The translations under genes and the position numbers were made by a program. The notes below the pieces were generated by a model, which was not told the origin of the DNA, did no database searches, and saw nothing but the letters and a program-made list of their open reading frames with translations. A stretch of DNA of 64,000 nucleotides. It comes from Brachionus manjavacas. Taxonomy: Eukaryota > Rotifera > Eurotatoria > Ploima > Brachionidae. Location: the NCBI GenBank assembly GCA_019054805.1, contig JAHQIY010000004.1, positions 5,208,001-5,272,000 on the forward strand. Reading direction: 5' to 3'. Below, one piece after another: positions 37,301-49,080 of this stretch (positions within the stretch are counted from its first letter, which is position 1; each line of letters begins with the position of its first letter).

Positions 37301-39346
37301 TTTAACTTCTTTTTGCTATCATGAGGATACAAATAAATTGAAATAAAATAAACAATATGAATAAATTAATTGAAAAAAGAGTGTCAAGTGATAAAATTAA
37401 ACTTCTTTTACTTAATTAATATAATATTTAACATTTTTTTGACAGCTTCTAAATCGATTTTTGATAATCTTTTTCAAAATTTAAATTTTTTGGCCAAATT
37501 AAGTAAAATAAATTTTAAAATATGTTTTTTGAAGGAAATTTTTTTTATGGACGTGACCCGAAATAAACAGCAGAATTTAAAACTGTTTCAATCTTTTTGA
37601 ATTTTTAATTCGAAAATTTAATAAAATTTTTGTGTTTAACATTTTTCCATAAACTTTTAAGTAAAAAAAAGCCAAGTAAGAACAAGTTTCAGTTATAAAA
37701 AATGATTACTGATTTTAATTTATTTTATTCCTCCTTCGAGTTTTTTTTAAAAATTAGTCCAAACGAAACTTGTACCGTGCTCAAAGAACTAAATTTATTC
37801 AATTTGAACCACTAAATCAAACCTAATTTCCTAAATTTCAGGCAAAATAAAATGAAATAAATATTTTTATGTAAAATAAGAAATGACTGGTGTTTCAAAT
37901 TAGAAGAAAATGATCTCTAATACATAAATGATAAGAATAAGTGATTAGATTCTTTTCGATAATTCTCTTAATATTTATTCCCAAAATTACTACAAAAATA
38001 AAAGATTTTATTGATGATATTTGAATCTGTAAAAAAGATAATGCAAATTGAAGCTTTTGATCAAATTTAAATTTCAAGTCAAAACTTTTAGTTTTAAATT
38101 TAAAAAAAGGTATCTTATCAACTTTTCAATAAAAAATGACAAAACTTTTTTAAACATGATTTGTTTAACCTTCAATTTGGAAGAGAATTAAATGAATTTT
38201 TATCTTAAGTAAAATTAAAATCTAAATCAATATTTTGAAATTTTGCAATAAAAAATTTTTCTTTGTTTTTTTTTAAATTCTAAAAAATAGTTGATTCGTA
38301 AAAAATTTCAAAATATTGAATTGACAATAATAATAGAACTAAATACCTTTTGCACTTTTTTTTTTTAGAGTTTATTGAAAAATGTTAAACAGAAAAAAAA
38401 CTTGCCATATATTTTAATTAGTCTAGTGTAAACTTATGTCAAATGAATCTAATGTCTTAAATAAAATGTCATAGAAAATAATGCCTAAAATTTTTATTTT
38501 AAAAAGATAATAAAAGAAAATGATACTAATTAATTAATATTTTTAAATAAGAAATTAATGACAAAAGAAATCAATCTGATTCTAAAAAAAGTAATCTAAT
38601 TCTTAATTTACTAATGTCAAAAAATCTAAAATATAAAAGTAAGAAAATATTAGAAATTCTAGAGATAACTTCGAGTCTCGCCGTATTTGTTAAGAAAATC
38701 CAATGCCATTTGAACTTATACTCTTTCAGTAATTTTTTTGCGTAATTTACATATTGCAATATGTCGAAATACGTTTCCTTGATTCGTTTCAACTAGCTCT
38801 CCACTTACGTTTTATTTTATTTTTTATGTCCTCCGAGGTAATGGCAGTTGTGTGTTCTTTTGTTAATTTTTAATAAGTCTTTTCATCAGCTTTCTTTGCG
38901 TTTGACATTACATCTAAAATATCATGGCTCATCATAAAAAGTAAATAAGAAGTTTTTATTTTAAGATTTTTATTAATCAACAACTTTTAATTTAATCAAA
39001 GAAATCAATCAAAAAAAATTATCATTATTTTCCATTAGCAATACTTCTTTTATTTTCGACAATAAATTCTTAAATATTAAATTGACTTTACTTCTTTATT
39101 TAGGAAAAGGCAATAGATTCCTTATTTTATTTTTGGCATTATTTTTTTATTTAACGATTTGACATTAAATTGATAATAGTGAATCTTTTAATTTGTTAAT
39201 GCTTTTAAATCTCTAAATAAATATTATTTTTTTAATTTTTTGCTTGCTTTTTTATTTATTTATTTATTTAGAGAAGTTGACCAAACTAAAATTAATAAAC
39301 ATTAATAATGCTTTTAAATTTTTATTGTTTGATATCAAAAATTTTC
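37301..39346. other. Intergenic; contains left member of a 48-bp direct repeat
   Basis: AT-rich; no gene. The repeat at 38281-38328 recurs at 50531-50578. Just upstream (38231-38246) AATATTTTGAAATTTT is the inverted copy of a block in the repeat, giving a potential 16-bp-stem hairpin. A (TTTA)n run lies at about 39251-39270. Confidence 0.45.
38281..38328 (+). repeat. 48-bp direct repeat, left copy
   Basis: Matches 50531-50578 in the same orientation with only two mismatches (core AATAGTTGATTCGTA). The two copies lie outside the inverted repeats of the large element, 1.0 kb and 0.1 kb away respectively. Confidence 0.8.
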
Positions 39347-39753
39347 AAAGAACAATACACTGTTTCCATTGAAATTTTGCCCTTTTATATTTTATTTAAA
39401 AAAAGAGGGTTCAACTTAATTTTTATATCAAAATAAAGGTTTTTTACTCATCTTTCGGCAAAATTATCTAATTTTTTTAGATTTCCAAAAAAAATGTCAA
39501 TTTTGGCAAGATGAAAATCTACATTTTTCATAATAAACTTTACAATTTTACTTGCAAGCAGTCGTTGTTTCTTTTTTTTCTTGGTGAAAAAGAATAATTC
39601 TCTATTAAGGATTTATTTTGCTTAGAATTGAATTAAATAACAATTTAAAAATAATAAAAAATATCTTTTGATAAAAGTTATGTAATTTTTAAATAAAAAT
39701 TCAGATTAAAGATGCAGAAAACTTAATGAACCTTATTAAATACTTAAAATCTT
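39347..39753 (+). repeat. Long inverted repeat, left arm (407 bp)
   Basis: Begins AAAGAACAATACACTGTTTC and ends at TACTTAAAATCTT. The reverse complement of 50026-50429 matches it throughout with only scattered substitutions and small indels (for example around 39688-39696). Confidence 0.92.
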
Positions 39754-40802
39754 ATTTTATATTTATTTAATTTATTTTTAAAAAACAATGATTTATTTTA
39801 TTTGGGATGATATTCATGATTTGAAAAATTTTTTTATCTAAATGATTATTTCCCTTTAAAGGCTTTACCAAAATAAAAAGGTAAATAATTTAAAGTATTT
39901 TGGATTATCAATAATTTACTTATTTTTGATCATAAATTTTTTCATCAATTATCGACTACTTTTTAAAAAGAAATAAAAATGAAAAAAAATGAATTTAAAC
40001 CAGTAACGCAGAGGAAAGCAAAAGCAATTAAAAATTTAATATAATCTAAAATATTTAAACTTTTTGTTAAGTTTTATTTTGTTTCATTTGTCAATATTCA
40101 TTTTGAAATATTATTTTCAATTTATTTTTTCCATATTAATGATTTAAAATTAATAAAAAATTATAGCATACATCTCAAGAAAAATTTTTTTAATTGTTTA
40201 TTGAAACAAAATTTTCAAAAAATGATTAGTCATTTTAAAAAATGAATTTTTTGATTTTGAAATTTCAGTCAGTCTCTTTTTAACCTAGCTCAAAATTTTA
40301 ATGGCCTTATGAAATCTGTTTTAAAAGAAGTTTGAACCGATTTCTTTGTATTTTGATCTTCTTTTCTAATCTATTTTTTTACTCAAAAAGTTTCTTTAAG
40401 CTTTTCTTTACCATCCGGTTTCAACTTGTTTTTTTCATTAATATTTCTTTTATAAAGTGAGTTCGTTCAATGCGTTTTTGGAGAAATTTTGGTCAAGTAC
40501 AAAAATTGCAGCTAAAAAGTCTTCGATTTCAACGAATTTGACAGTTTCAAACTTTTTGAACAATTCTAAAAATTCAATAGATATCAGAATTGATATAAAT
40601 ATGATATCAATGACCAGATTTTTTATAGTTCTTTTGACTGTATTTTTAATTTGCTTATCTGTATCATTACTGAAAAAATTATTTTTCAAAAAAATGTAAT
40701 TTCTTTTTCTAAAAGCTGAGCAATTTTTTTATTTTTAAATTAAGAACCCAAATTCAGATTTGAACTTAAGTATTGGTCAAAATGGTGTCTCACGTTTTTC
40801 AG
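39754..40802. other. Subterminal region inside the large element
   Basis: Mostly AT-rich. The stretch 40442-40699 is open on both strands; the plus frame ends in a membrane-helix-like segment (FFIVLLTVFLICLSV) plus basic tail and could be an upstream exon of the gene at 40803, but it lacks an ATG at its start and the splice phase fits only if one base of the A7 run at 40688-40694 is an error. Confidence 0.35.
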
Positions 40803-41252
40803 CTGATAATCGGAATCAGATTTTGGTAATAAATTGTCTTGCATTTTCCTTTTAAATATTTTTAAAGGGCCAGGACCAAAATGTTCCTATAATTGATCGA
40901 CAGCCTTGTCTGTGCGCACAACCAAAATTTGCCAAAGCATTTTTGAGAGATCTTAACGAGGTTTTTTCAAAAATATCTTATAAAAGAATAAGCAAAATTT
41001 TTTTTAAGCTTCAATCTGCAATCGTTTCTGAAGAAGTGTATAATCAGACAAATGACGATAGCTTCGAAGTAATTTACAAAGATAAAAAAATGGCATTTTT
41101 TTACACAATTTCATTAAAAGGATGTTTGTATTTATGAAAACCAATATGAAAATTCTCAATTTTTAAGGGAACATTTTAAATTAGAAAAACTAAATGATAC
41201 TGATTCAACCAGAACAAGAGAATTAGTTTCTCATCCTGTTTCATGTTTCTGA
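40803..41252 (+). CDS. Unrecognised small gene in the large element (5' end unclear, one frameshift)
   Basis: Proposed exons 40803-40825 and 40868-41252 joined through a 42-nt GT-AG intron, reading DNRNQILGQDQNVPIIDRQ, then CLCAQPKFAKAFLRDLNE and FEVIYKDKKMAFFYTISLKG. Near 41115-41122 the frame must change by one base to continue into IYENQYENSQFLREHFKLEK and a Ser/Thr-rich end, stopping with TGA at 41250. Composition looks like real protein but I recognise no family. The start codon is not evident; a possible upstream exon with a membrane helix lies at 40442-40699. It is convergent with the transposase gene that ends at 41520. Confidence 0.4.
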
Positions 41253-41519
41253 TCCATTGTTTTTGTATTAATATTTCCTTCTAACTTGTTCTGGTTAATT
41301 GTCTTTGTTGCTTTTTGTATAATTTAATTGTAAAAAATTTGCTGCGATCCATTAAAATTTTGTAAATATATTAGTTGTAATTAATATTTAATTTTTTTAC
41401 TTATCAACATATATTTAAAAAATCAACATACGTCTAAAATTTTTTTGTTATAACGTTTAAATGTTAGTAAATAGAAAATGAATTAATAATTTGTTTATTC
41501 AAAAAAATTTTAAAAAAAA

Positions 41520-44500
41520 TTAAAAACTATTGATTAAATAATAAAATGAATAACTGATGGTTGCTTTTTGAAAATAAAAATGATCTCTCTTCTTTTTCAG
41601 ATTTTTTCCATATTTAGATAATTTTTTGACAGTTTTATATATGTCATCAACCACATAAAAATCATTTTTTAGCTTAAAAATTGAAACAGTATGGCCTGGT
41701 TTGTTTAAAGTTGCACAAAGAAAATTATAGTTTCTATTATCACATGTTATAACATCTGGTAATTCATGGATAAAAATGTTCTTCTCTGCTGATTTTATAA
41801 ACAAAAATGTAGGCTGATTAAAAAATTTAACGTTGAATTCAAAAGTCAACTTGCATGACTTGCATCTTTCTTCATTTTCAGCTGATAACTTAATTTTTGA
41901 ATTAGATTTTTTAAAAAGTATGACATCAGATTCTTTGGGAATATTTCTCTCATTTTTTTCACATCTTGAACAACTTTGTTGAATAAATACATACTTTTGA
42001 AATTCTTTTAAATTCTTTGAAAAATTATCTTCTTCATTATTATCAAGTGATATTTCAATAAAATTTTCAGAAAAATTTAATTTTGTATCATAGCTCATTA
42101 TTTGTTTAATCCATAATTCTTTAGCTTTATCGAAATTCTTTTTATCCACTTCATCTATAATGTCTTTTATAACTATAGTCAACTTGTTACTTATTATATT
42201 TTGAAAATAAGAAGAATTTTTTTTATAAAGATACCAGAATGCTAAAAGAATATAATCAATTGAGCAAGTTTTTGAAACAAAAACGTTTTTTTCCCCTTTG
42301 TATTCAATGAAAGCTCCCCACTTTGGTATGTGATTTTTGAATGATTCAATACTTGTTAAATCGTTTGATGATATTTCATGAGTTTGATTCAATTCCTTTT
42401 GAAGGATTTCAATTTCAATATCACTTGAATCTGAACAACTAGTAGTATATTCCGAATCACTTGAACTTTCTTTTCTACTTCTCTTTCCTTTAATATTTTT
42501 CGGTTTGTTAGGCAACTGTTGATTCTGTATATCGATAGGAATTTCGTTTAAATGTCTTCCTTTTGATATGATACCAGGTGTTCTATATTTTAAATAGCTT
42601 AAATAATAAATCACAGTTGCGACATGGCTACAGCATCCGACTATTCGACGACCTGACAAACATGTGCATATATGAGCTTAAATAAAAATTAAAATCAAAA
42701 GATTACCTAGTAAATAGTGTAAAATTTTGAATTTACCTTGAATTGACTTCGAATGATTTAATCCAGGTATATATTTGATAAAAACTTTGTATGTATTTTT
42801 AAACTGTTTAACATAGCTGGTTTGCCCAATATCTTTTAGATTTTTTTAGATCTTCTATGACGTGAAATTATTTCAAATGCAAGGATTTTTGAATTTTCAT
42901 ATTCATCAGTTAAAACCCTATTTGACATATTCTTCATCAATCTTGAGCTAACAATGTAAGCTGTTTTATTAAATAAAAGGTCATCAGCGTAGGCTCTAGC
43001 TTGCTTTAACTGATATGATCCAAGAAATAACTTTCTCATCATTTGTTTTGGTCTTAGAATTGGAAAATCAACAATACTTGAAATCGAAATAGATGCTATC
43101 AATTTTGTTTCCAAATGTTTTCCTATTAAAAACTCTAATTCATTCTTGGTTATTTTTGATTTTCTAATCATTCTTCGCGCAATTTTTTTCCATGATTTCC
43201 ATCAGGGGAACAACTAATATGGCTGAAATTAATCATTGCTGATGCTATTCGATAGTCAATTTGAATATGACCAATAGCTGTATTTCGAACATTTTCTAAA
43301 GCCCTAAATTTTTTAATTTCGCCGATTTTTTTTTCAACTATGAATCGACACTTAATTAATCAAATAAAATTTTAATAAAAAAAACATAATTTAATTTACC
43401 TTTGTTACCATTCGTGTTTCATTAGCCTGTTTGGTAGAAAGCTGTTTAGATTTTAAATTAGACTCATCCAAATCATTATTTAAAAACTGCTGACAAGTTG
43501 GAATTTTTACATCAAAATCGTATTTTTCTCTAAGTTGTAATACGACATCTCTAAATCCTTTTAAATAAATCTTTTATTTTTAACAATTCACATAATAAAA
43601 TTCTTTAGTGCAAATTATAAATTTTTACAAACCTCTATCGAGAAAGATAATTGTTTTTCCAGGAAGAAGAATCTTTTCTTTTAGAGCTAAGTCTGTCTTC
43701 AATATATATTCAAATATACAAGCATCGTTCATATTTGCAGAAAATGATCCATAACAGTCAATAATATATCCATCACTACAGCATATAATAAAAGGCTTAA
43801 GTAATGATGTTGATTTTTGAACACTCCAACTTTTATACTGGAAGTTATTATTCTGACTTTTTTCAATGCGAGTATAGGTACCATCACAAACAATAACAAG
43901 TTCTTCATTCTTAATTGATAGAAGTTCTGTTACCATTTCATTGTTGTGTTTCAAAAAAATTCTCTTTTTCTATCAGCTCCAAGAAAAAATGGAACAAAAT
44001 CATCGTTTATTGCCTTTCGTATTTGAGACAAGTATTTACTAATGGCTTGTTGAGAACATCCCTTTTAAAAATTTTAGCAAGTACTGATTGGTTTGTTCCT
44101 GTTCTTAACCAGTATCGATAAAGAGCAATCAGCTGTTCTTTCGAACGATTTTTACTATTTTTTATGCTAGTGATGAATTTAGAAAAGTCTAAAAATTGTT
44201 TTTTGTCCAACCTGTAATTTCAATACAATGTGAGTCTTGAACAGAAGAAATATCTTTAAATTTTTCAAACACACTTTTTTCACCGACTTCAAACATATCA
44301 AACATTTTTATTAATTGATTCTTATAATTTTTTTTTTGTACGAATTTGACCATAAAGTTCCTCTTTAATACAACCATTATTATCAAGATGGTTTCTGCAG
44401 CATCTTGCATTTTCATCAATAATTATTCTTTTCATTTTGAATGCATGAATAATTGAATTTTTATTAATTGTTCGCAGTTTAATCCTATCAGAACGCTTCC

Positions 44501-44561
44501 GTCTACAAATAAAACAGCAATTATGCGAATTTATAGCTGTTTCTATCTTTTTCGTGGACAT
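41520..44561 (-). CDS. DDE transposase fused to SWIM finger and C19 (USP)-like protease domain, frameshifted
   Basis: Four minus-strand exons: 44561-43633, 43557-43400, 43350-42737 and 42676-41520, all GT-AG. In order: zinc finger (C16-x2-C19, C54C55-x2-H58); HTH (LIALYRYWLRTG..., AISKYLSQIRKAI); DDE core of DDE_Tnp_4/Harbinger type with VCDGTYT (D1), ANMNDACIFE (D2), LDRG|FRDVV and RFIVEKKIGEIKKF (E); SWIM-type C-x-C...C-x-H spanning the last junction (CTCLSGRRIVGCCSH). Exon 4 then continues 385 codons uninterrupted: acidic Ser-rich linker, Cys box KTCSIDYILLAFWYL, two CxxC pairs (CSRC, CKSC) and His box GHTVSIFKLKNDFYVVDD, the layout of ubiquitin-specific proteases. Five or six single-base frame changes occur in exons 1 and 3, mostly in homopolymers (T10 at 44328-44337, A6 at 44199-44204, T7 near 43950), so either decay or sequencing error. 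Nuclear; presumed mobiliser of the surrounding element. Confidence 0.82.
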
Positions 44562-44881
44562 TTTAATTTATTTTTTTATCTAAAAAATGAAGATTGAGTT
44601 CTTAAAAATTTCATAAAAATAATATTTTGTGTTATTATCGATTAGAGTGATATAATAAATATAGTTTAAACTTTTATTTGAAAAAAATACAAAAAAAATT
44701 GAAAAATCTACTTTGATTTTTTGGTTTCATTAACTTTTTTTATCTGACATTTTACTCTTGATTCTTCTGTTAAAACTTTAATACAAATGTAAATTATGCA
44801 CAGTTTTGTATAAATAGATTTCACTGTAAGAAGACAAGCTCCGATAAACACTAGATCCTAAATAGATAACAAATTTTAAAT

Positions 44882-45466
44882 TCAAATCTTCAAATAAAAA
44901 AATACTTTTAATCCAACAAAATAAAAAATTCTGTTTTTTTCTTCATCGTATAATCCAAATGAGAACATAAGCCAACAAGCGAACTCATTATTTTTAAATA
45001 AGAGCCATTCAATTGTCTCTTCTACATTTTTTATGTCGCTAATTGCTATTGTTTCCCTAATTATAATTAGAACTTGTTCTTCATTTATTTTAAACCTAAC
45101 AAAAGAAATTAGAGTAAGAAAATTAAAATTTACTGCAATCAAAAATTACCTTTTAATTTTTTGACATGTTTCTGAATTTTTTTGATGGTAAAATAAAATG
45201 CCTCCATCCCGTGGATAAAAACCAATCTGAGAATCGCCAAAAATAATTGGTAGATATTTGTCGAAACAATTCAATGAATGATTTGGAGATATTGAAAATT
45301 CAATAATTTTTAGGCAACGAAGTTTATCATCACATGCCACAGCGTTGCTTACACCATGAAAAGTGTTTGGAGGAAAATGACTAGAAAATGTTTCAGTGTT
45401 TACATTTTTTTTATTAGAAATTATATGGGCAGATGATAAAGTTTTACTTTTTTGAAATTTAAACAA
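44882..45466 (-). CDS. Unrecognised two-exon gene in the large element, 5' incomplete
   Basis: Exons 45466-45150 and 45095-44882 on the minus strand, joined by a 54-nt GT-AG intron in phase (AG|G, Arg). The reading runs SHFPPNTFHGVSNAVACDDK, CLKIIEFSISPNHSLNCF, YLPIIFGDSQIGFYPRDGG, then after the intron FKINEEQVLIIIRETIAISD and VEETIEWLLFKNNEFACW. About 177 residues are visible. No ATG is found at the 5' side, so a further upstream exon must exist or the start is lost. No family recognised. It reads away from the minisatellite at 45600, and the homeodomain gene reads away from the other side, so the repeat array could contain a shared promoter; that is inference. Confidence 0.5.
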
Positions 45467-45599
45467 AATAAAAAAAGAAAAAAATATATAATTGCATCTC
45501 CTTTTAGATTTTGTTTGAAAAAAATTATTTTACTACAACTTTTTTATCGAAATAAAAAAATATTATATTTTTAAGAATATCTTTTTTGAATCAAGTTTC

Positions 45600-46352
45600 A
45601 GCGAAAATTCTTACTTTTTAACATAAAAAATCGATATTGACCTCAATAAAGATTTTTATACTAAAAAACTTATTTTAAGGCAGAAAACATATCTTTAAAA
45701 AAGATAAAAATTATAGTTTTTTCTTCCAAATTCTATTTTTTAACATAAAAAATCGATATTGACCTCAATAAAGATTTTTATACTTAAAAAACTTATTTTA
45801 AGGCAGAAAACATATCTTTAAAAAAGATAAAAATTATAGTTTTTTCTTCCAAATTCTATTTTTTTAACATAAAAAATCGATATTGACCTCAATAAAGATT
45901 TTTATACTAAAAAACTTATTTTAAGGCAGAAAACATATCTTTAAAAAAGATAAAAATTATAGTTTTTTCTTCCAAATTCTATTTTTTTAACATAAAAAAT
46001 CGATATTGACCTCAATAAAGATTTTTATACTAAAAAACTTATTTTAAGGCAGAAAACATATCTTTAGAAAAGATAAAAATTATAGTTTTTTCTTCCAAAT
46101 TCTATTTTTAACATAAAAAATCGATATTGACCTCAATAAAGATTTTTATACTAAAAAACTTATTTTAAGGCAGAAAACATATCTTTAAAAAAGATAAAAA
46201 TTATAGTTTTTTCTTCCAAATTCTATTTTTTTAACATAAAAAATCGATATTGACCTCAATAAAGATTTTTATACTAAAAAAAACTTATTTTAAGGCAGAA
46301 AACATATCTTTAGAAAAGATAAAAATTATGGTTTTTTCTTCCAAATTCTATA
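45600..46352 (+). repeat. Minisatellite, six copies of a ~123-bp unit
   Basis: The block ACATAAAAAATCGATATTGA starts at 45620, 45743, 45867, 45990, 46111 and 46234, spacing 121-124 bp. Copies are almost identical, differing mainly in T- and A-run length. Each unit contains ATCTTTAAAAAAGAT, a short perfect hairpin, and ends TTTTTTCTTCC. The array lies between two divergently read genes of the large element. Confidence 0.97.
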
Positions 46353-46453
46353 TCTTTTACCTTAAAAATTTTTTCTTGTCGTTAGTATTTTAATTTTAGA
46401 TTTTTTTTGATATAATTATTATTCCAATATTTTATTTTAATCTTTTTATCTTG

Positions 46454-47035
46454 ATGTTTAAGATTATTTTTAAAATGGCATTAATTCGTTATTCAAACAT
46501 TTTACTCACTTCACTTAGAGCTTCAGCTAACTTAAGCTGGAGATTTTCTACCAATGCTTTTAAAATGTTTTTTAATTCTTCGAAAGTCTCTTTTCGAAGT
46601 TTATCGAAAGTTTTCAATACATTTATCAATAAAAAACAGTCCAAGAAAAATGATAATCAGCCTATTAAGAAAAATTCAAAAAACGAATAAATTTTAAAAA
46701 TCGCAGGATTCTTTACGATGCACTCATATACCAAAAGATTTTCTCGAAATGAAAAGATTCAATTAGCTAAAAAAACAAATTTGTCGGTCCGTCAAATATC
46801 AAGATGGATTTCAAATTCAAGAAATAAAAAATTTAATTCGTCTAAACGCATATCATTAAACGAAGAAATAAAACTGAATGAATTTTTTGAAAATGTGTGT
46901 GCATATCCACAAAAAGAACAAATATCTGAATTGGCAGAGAATCTCGAGATCACAAGAAGACAAATCAGTCAATGGTTTTACAGAAAAAGAAGAAAAGAAT
47001 TAAAAAAAAAAATAAATCAATTTAATTTTATGTAA
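46454..47035 (+). CDS. Tandem-homeodomain DNA-binding protein in the large element (in-frame stop at 46688)
   Basis: One reading frame from the ATG at 46454 to the stop at 47033, broken only by a TAA at 46688-46690. Two homeodomain-like units: the first from about 46691 (GFFTMHSYTKRFSRNEKIQL, helix 3 VRQISRWISNSRNKK with the conserved W48, N51 and R53), the second from about 46850 (LNEFFENVCAYPQKEQISEL, helix 3 RRQISQWFYRKRRKE, where N51 is Arg). The N-terminal part (46454-46687) is Ser/Lys-rich and may or may not belong to the same protein; translation could alternatively start at the ATG at 46718, which would cut the first homeodomain short. By analogy, PIF/Harbinger transposons carry a separate Myb-like DNA-binding protein; a homeodomain protein could fill that role here. 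Confidence 0.65.
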
Positions 47036-48079
47036 ATTTTTTTTTAAATAAATTTTTACTTGCTAAATACAATAATTAACTTTTTAAACATAGTGTATAT
47101 TTTATTAGATTATTAATAGCGATAAAAAAATTTAGAGAAAAGGAAAAATATCATTTTTTTAGAATATCACTTTTATTTCAAAAAACAATGTTTAATTTTA
47201 AATTTCACTTGAATGATAAAATCTTAATTTTTGCATCTGAACTTGGTTTTTGATTCAGGAAAATAGATGGATAAATTCGAACGAATCATCATTTTATTGG
47301 AATTTTTTATAAGATATTTAATATTCACATTTATTTAACAAAAATATAAAATTACAAATAAACAAATAAATTATTTACCATTAATGGTATTGTGAATTTA
47401 AAAAACAGAAAATAGAATAAAAAAATTTTATTTAAGGCGATAAAGTGTAACATACTTTGTTGCAGTTTGTGGCCTTATTTTTTCTAATATTTTTTATTAA
47501 CTCTAATTTTGATTTATCAAAACATCATGAATTTTTTTCTATTTTTTTGAAATTCACAACACCCCAAAAAATCTAATCAAATGTCAAAAAGAGCCCAAAT
47601 CTGAGCTGAAGAATAAATAGGTTTTTTTAATGTTATATTTTTGTGACATGATTTGGATTCGAATTCTTAATAAAAAAATATTATCTCTTTTTACTCATTT
47701 ACATATGCAATGAATTATCAATAATCATTTGAATTTAATAACTTTAAAAAACTTAAAAACTTTCATAATTTTATTTAACCTGCAAATCTAAGACTTATTC
47801 ATTTTTTTATGCTGACTGTTTTAAGTCCTAATGCTCCTGCAAATTAATCACAATTTTACTTGTGGTACTCTACAAATAGCACCAATTGTCATTAAAAAAG
47901 CTGACCTCGTATCCTTGAGCCACTTATTGATTAGAAAAATTTAATAATTAATATTTAATTTTTTAATCGTTTTTTATAATTGTGGTTAAAAACTATTATA
48001 AACTTTAAAAGACTTTATTCTAATTCAATTGAAGTTTTTTTGTTTTGGTAGTTAAGTAGTCTCTAAAGGAAGCTGGGAT
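47036..48079. other. Non-coding part of the large element
   Basis: AT-rich; no exon that I can support. Confidence 0.45.
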
Positions 48080-49020
48080 AGGACCCTAAATTTTTTTGAA
48101 GATCATGATATTCTCATTAGATAAGGCAAGCTACATCCCACAGAGGGACAACGTAGTAGTGGTAGCCACAAAGCCTGCTAGCTCCTCAGGAAGGCTTCCT
48201 AAAACAGGAGGCAACAAGACAGCTACAGCTAAGTCTCGCACTCGCTCAAAAAGCAGGATGCGGTTTTAAGGAACTAGCAAAGCTCACACCGGGGATCGAT
48301 TTAGTCAACAATATCCTTTCACCCACCACTAATCACCCTAATTATTCATTAATTCATAAGTGGAAGTTCGGTCGCCCGGTAATTAGTAAATACTTCTGGG
48401 ACAAAGACACGAACATTATTAATTAATTATGGAATTAATTAGTAATGTTCCATAATTCCTTATGGAATCGTGGAGGTACATGGACAATCCAGAAAGCTCG
48501 GAAGACGAGCTTCAAGAGCAAAATGATAAGGAAAATGATCAAATAGGCGAGGGATCTCCAACAGCCTCCTCCACCTACTACCACCAGCTTCTTTGCAACC
48601 AGGTCGAAAGAATTTTCGCCCAGTTCGATGATTGTCAGATTCAGGCCAAGGGTCTCACAGCTCACAGCTCTATATCTAGGGAAAAAGTAAAGGTGGACGC
48701 CTACTTCGCTCTACCCACAGATATCTTTCCATTAGGAATTTCCAATCACTCACGCGCTCTTTGCCAATCTACAAAACGGTCTCATGATTCGGTCGGCAGC
48801 TGGTTGCGCTCGTATTAAGAGCTATTAGCACAAAATTAGTCCAGCGATAAGGATAAGGACTCGTGCTGGTCTCTCTTTAAAAGGCCAGAATAGTCGAATC
48901 ATCCCGATATTGCGGAACGATCAAATAGGAACGATATTGCGGAACTTTTTGCTGGTCTCGAGACCCAGGACGAAAGTAAGACCCATAGCGGACTTCTCTG
49001 CATTAACAAGGTCCATAAAA
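48080..49020 (+). pseudogene. LTR-retrotransposon fragment (gag-like region joined to start of RT)
   Basis: Clearly GC-richer than its surroundings. Plus-strand blocks in order: DNVVVVATKPASSSGRLPKT and a basic stretch (SRTRSKSRM) at 48130-48270; KELAKLTPGIDLVNNILSPT and KWKFGRPVISKYFW to 48426; then from 48462 an acidic N-terminus (DNPESSEDELQEQNDKENDQ) and VERIFAQFDDCQIQ; finally KVRPIADFSALT at 48980-49015, identical to the RT start in the fragment at 6071-6484. The tract looks like a gag-type coding region with frameshifts, deleted internally up to the beginning of RT. No LTRs, protease, RNase H or integrase. It interrupts the large element between two of its genes. Confidence 0.6.
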
Positions 49021-49080
49021 TAATATTTTTCTTATTTAAATTTTAAAAAAATTTTATTTTTTAAAGAAAAAACAATAATA

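Noticed and set aside
40442-40699. Open frames on both strands, one with a membrane helix
   Set aside because: Neither starts with ATG and both cannot be right; kept only as a possible upstream exon of the gene at 40803.
45600-46352. Regular array reminiscent of CRISPR
   Set aside because: Units are contiguous 123-bp tandem copies without unique spacers, in a eukaryotic genome; a minisatellite.
46451-46690. Minus-strand amphipathic frame (LRKETFEELKNILKALVENL) opposite the homeodomain gene leader
   Set aside because: Plausible composition but no start and an upstream stop; the plus frame continues in register with the homeodomains.
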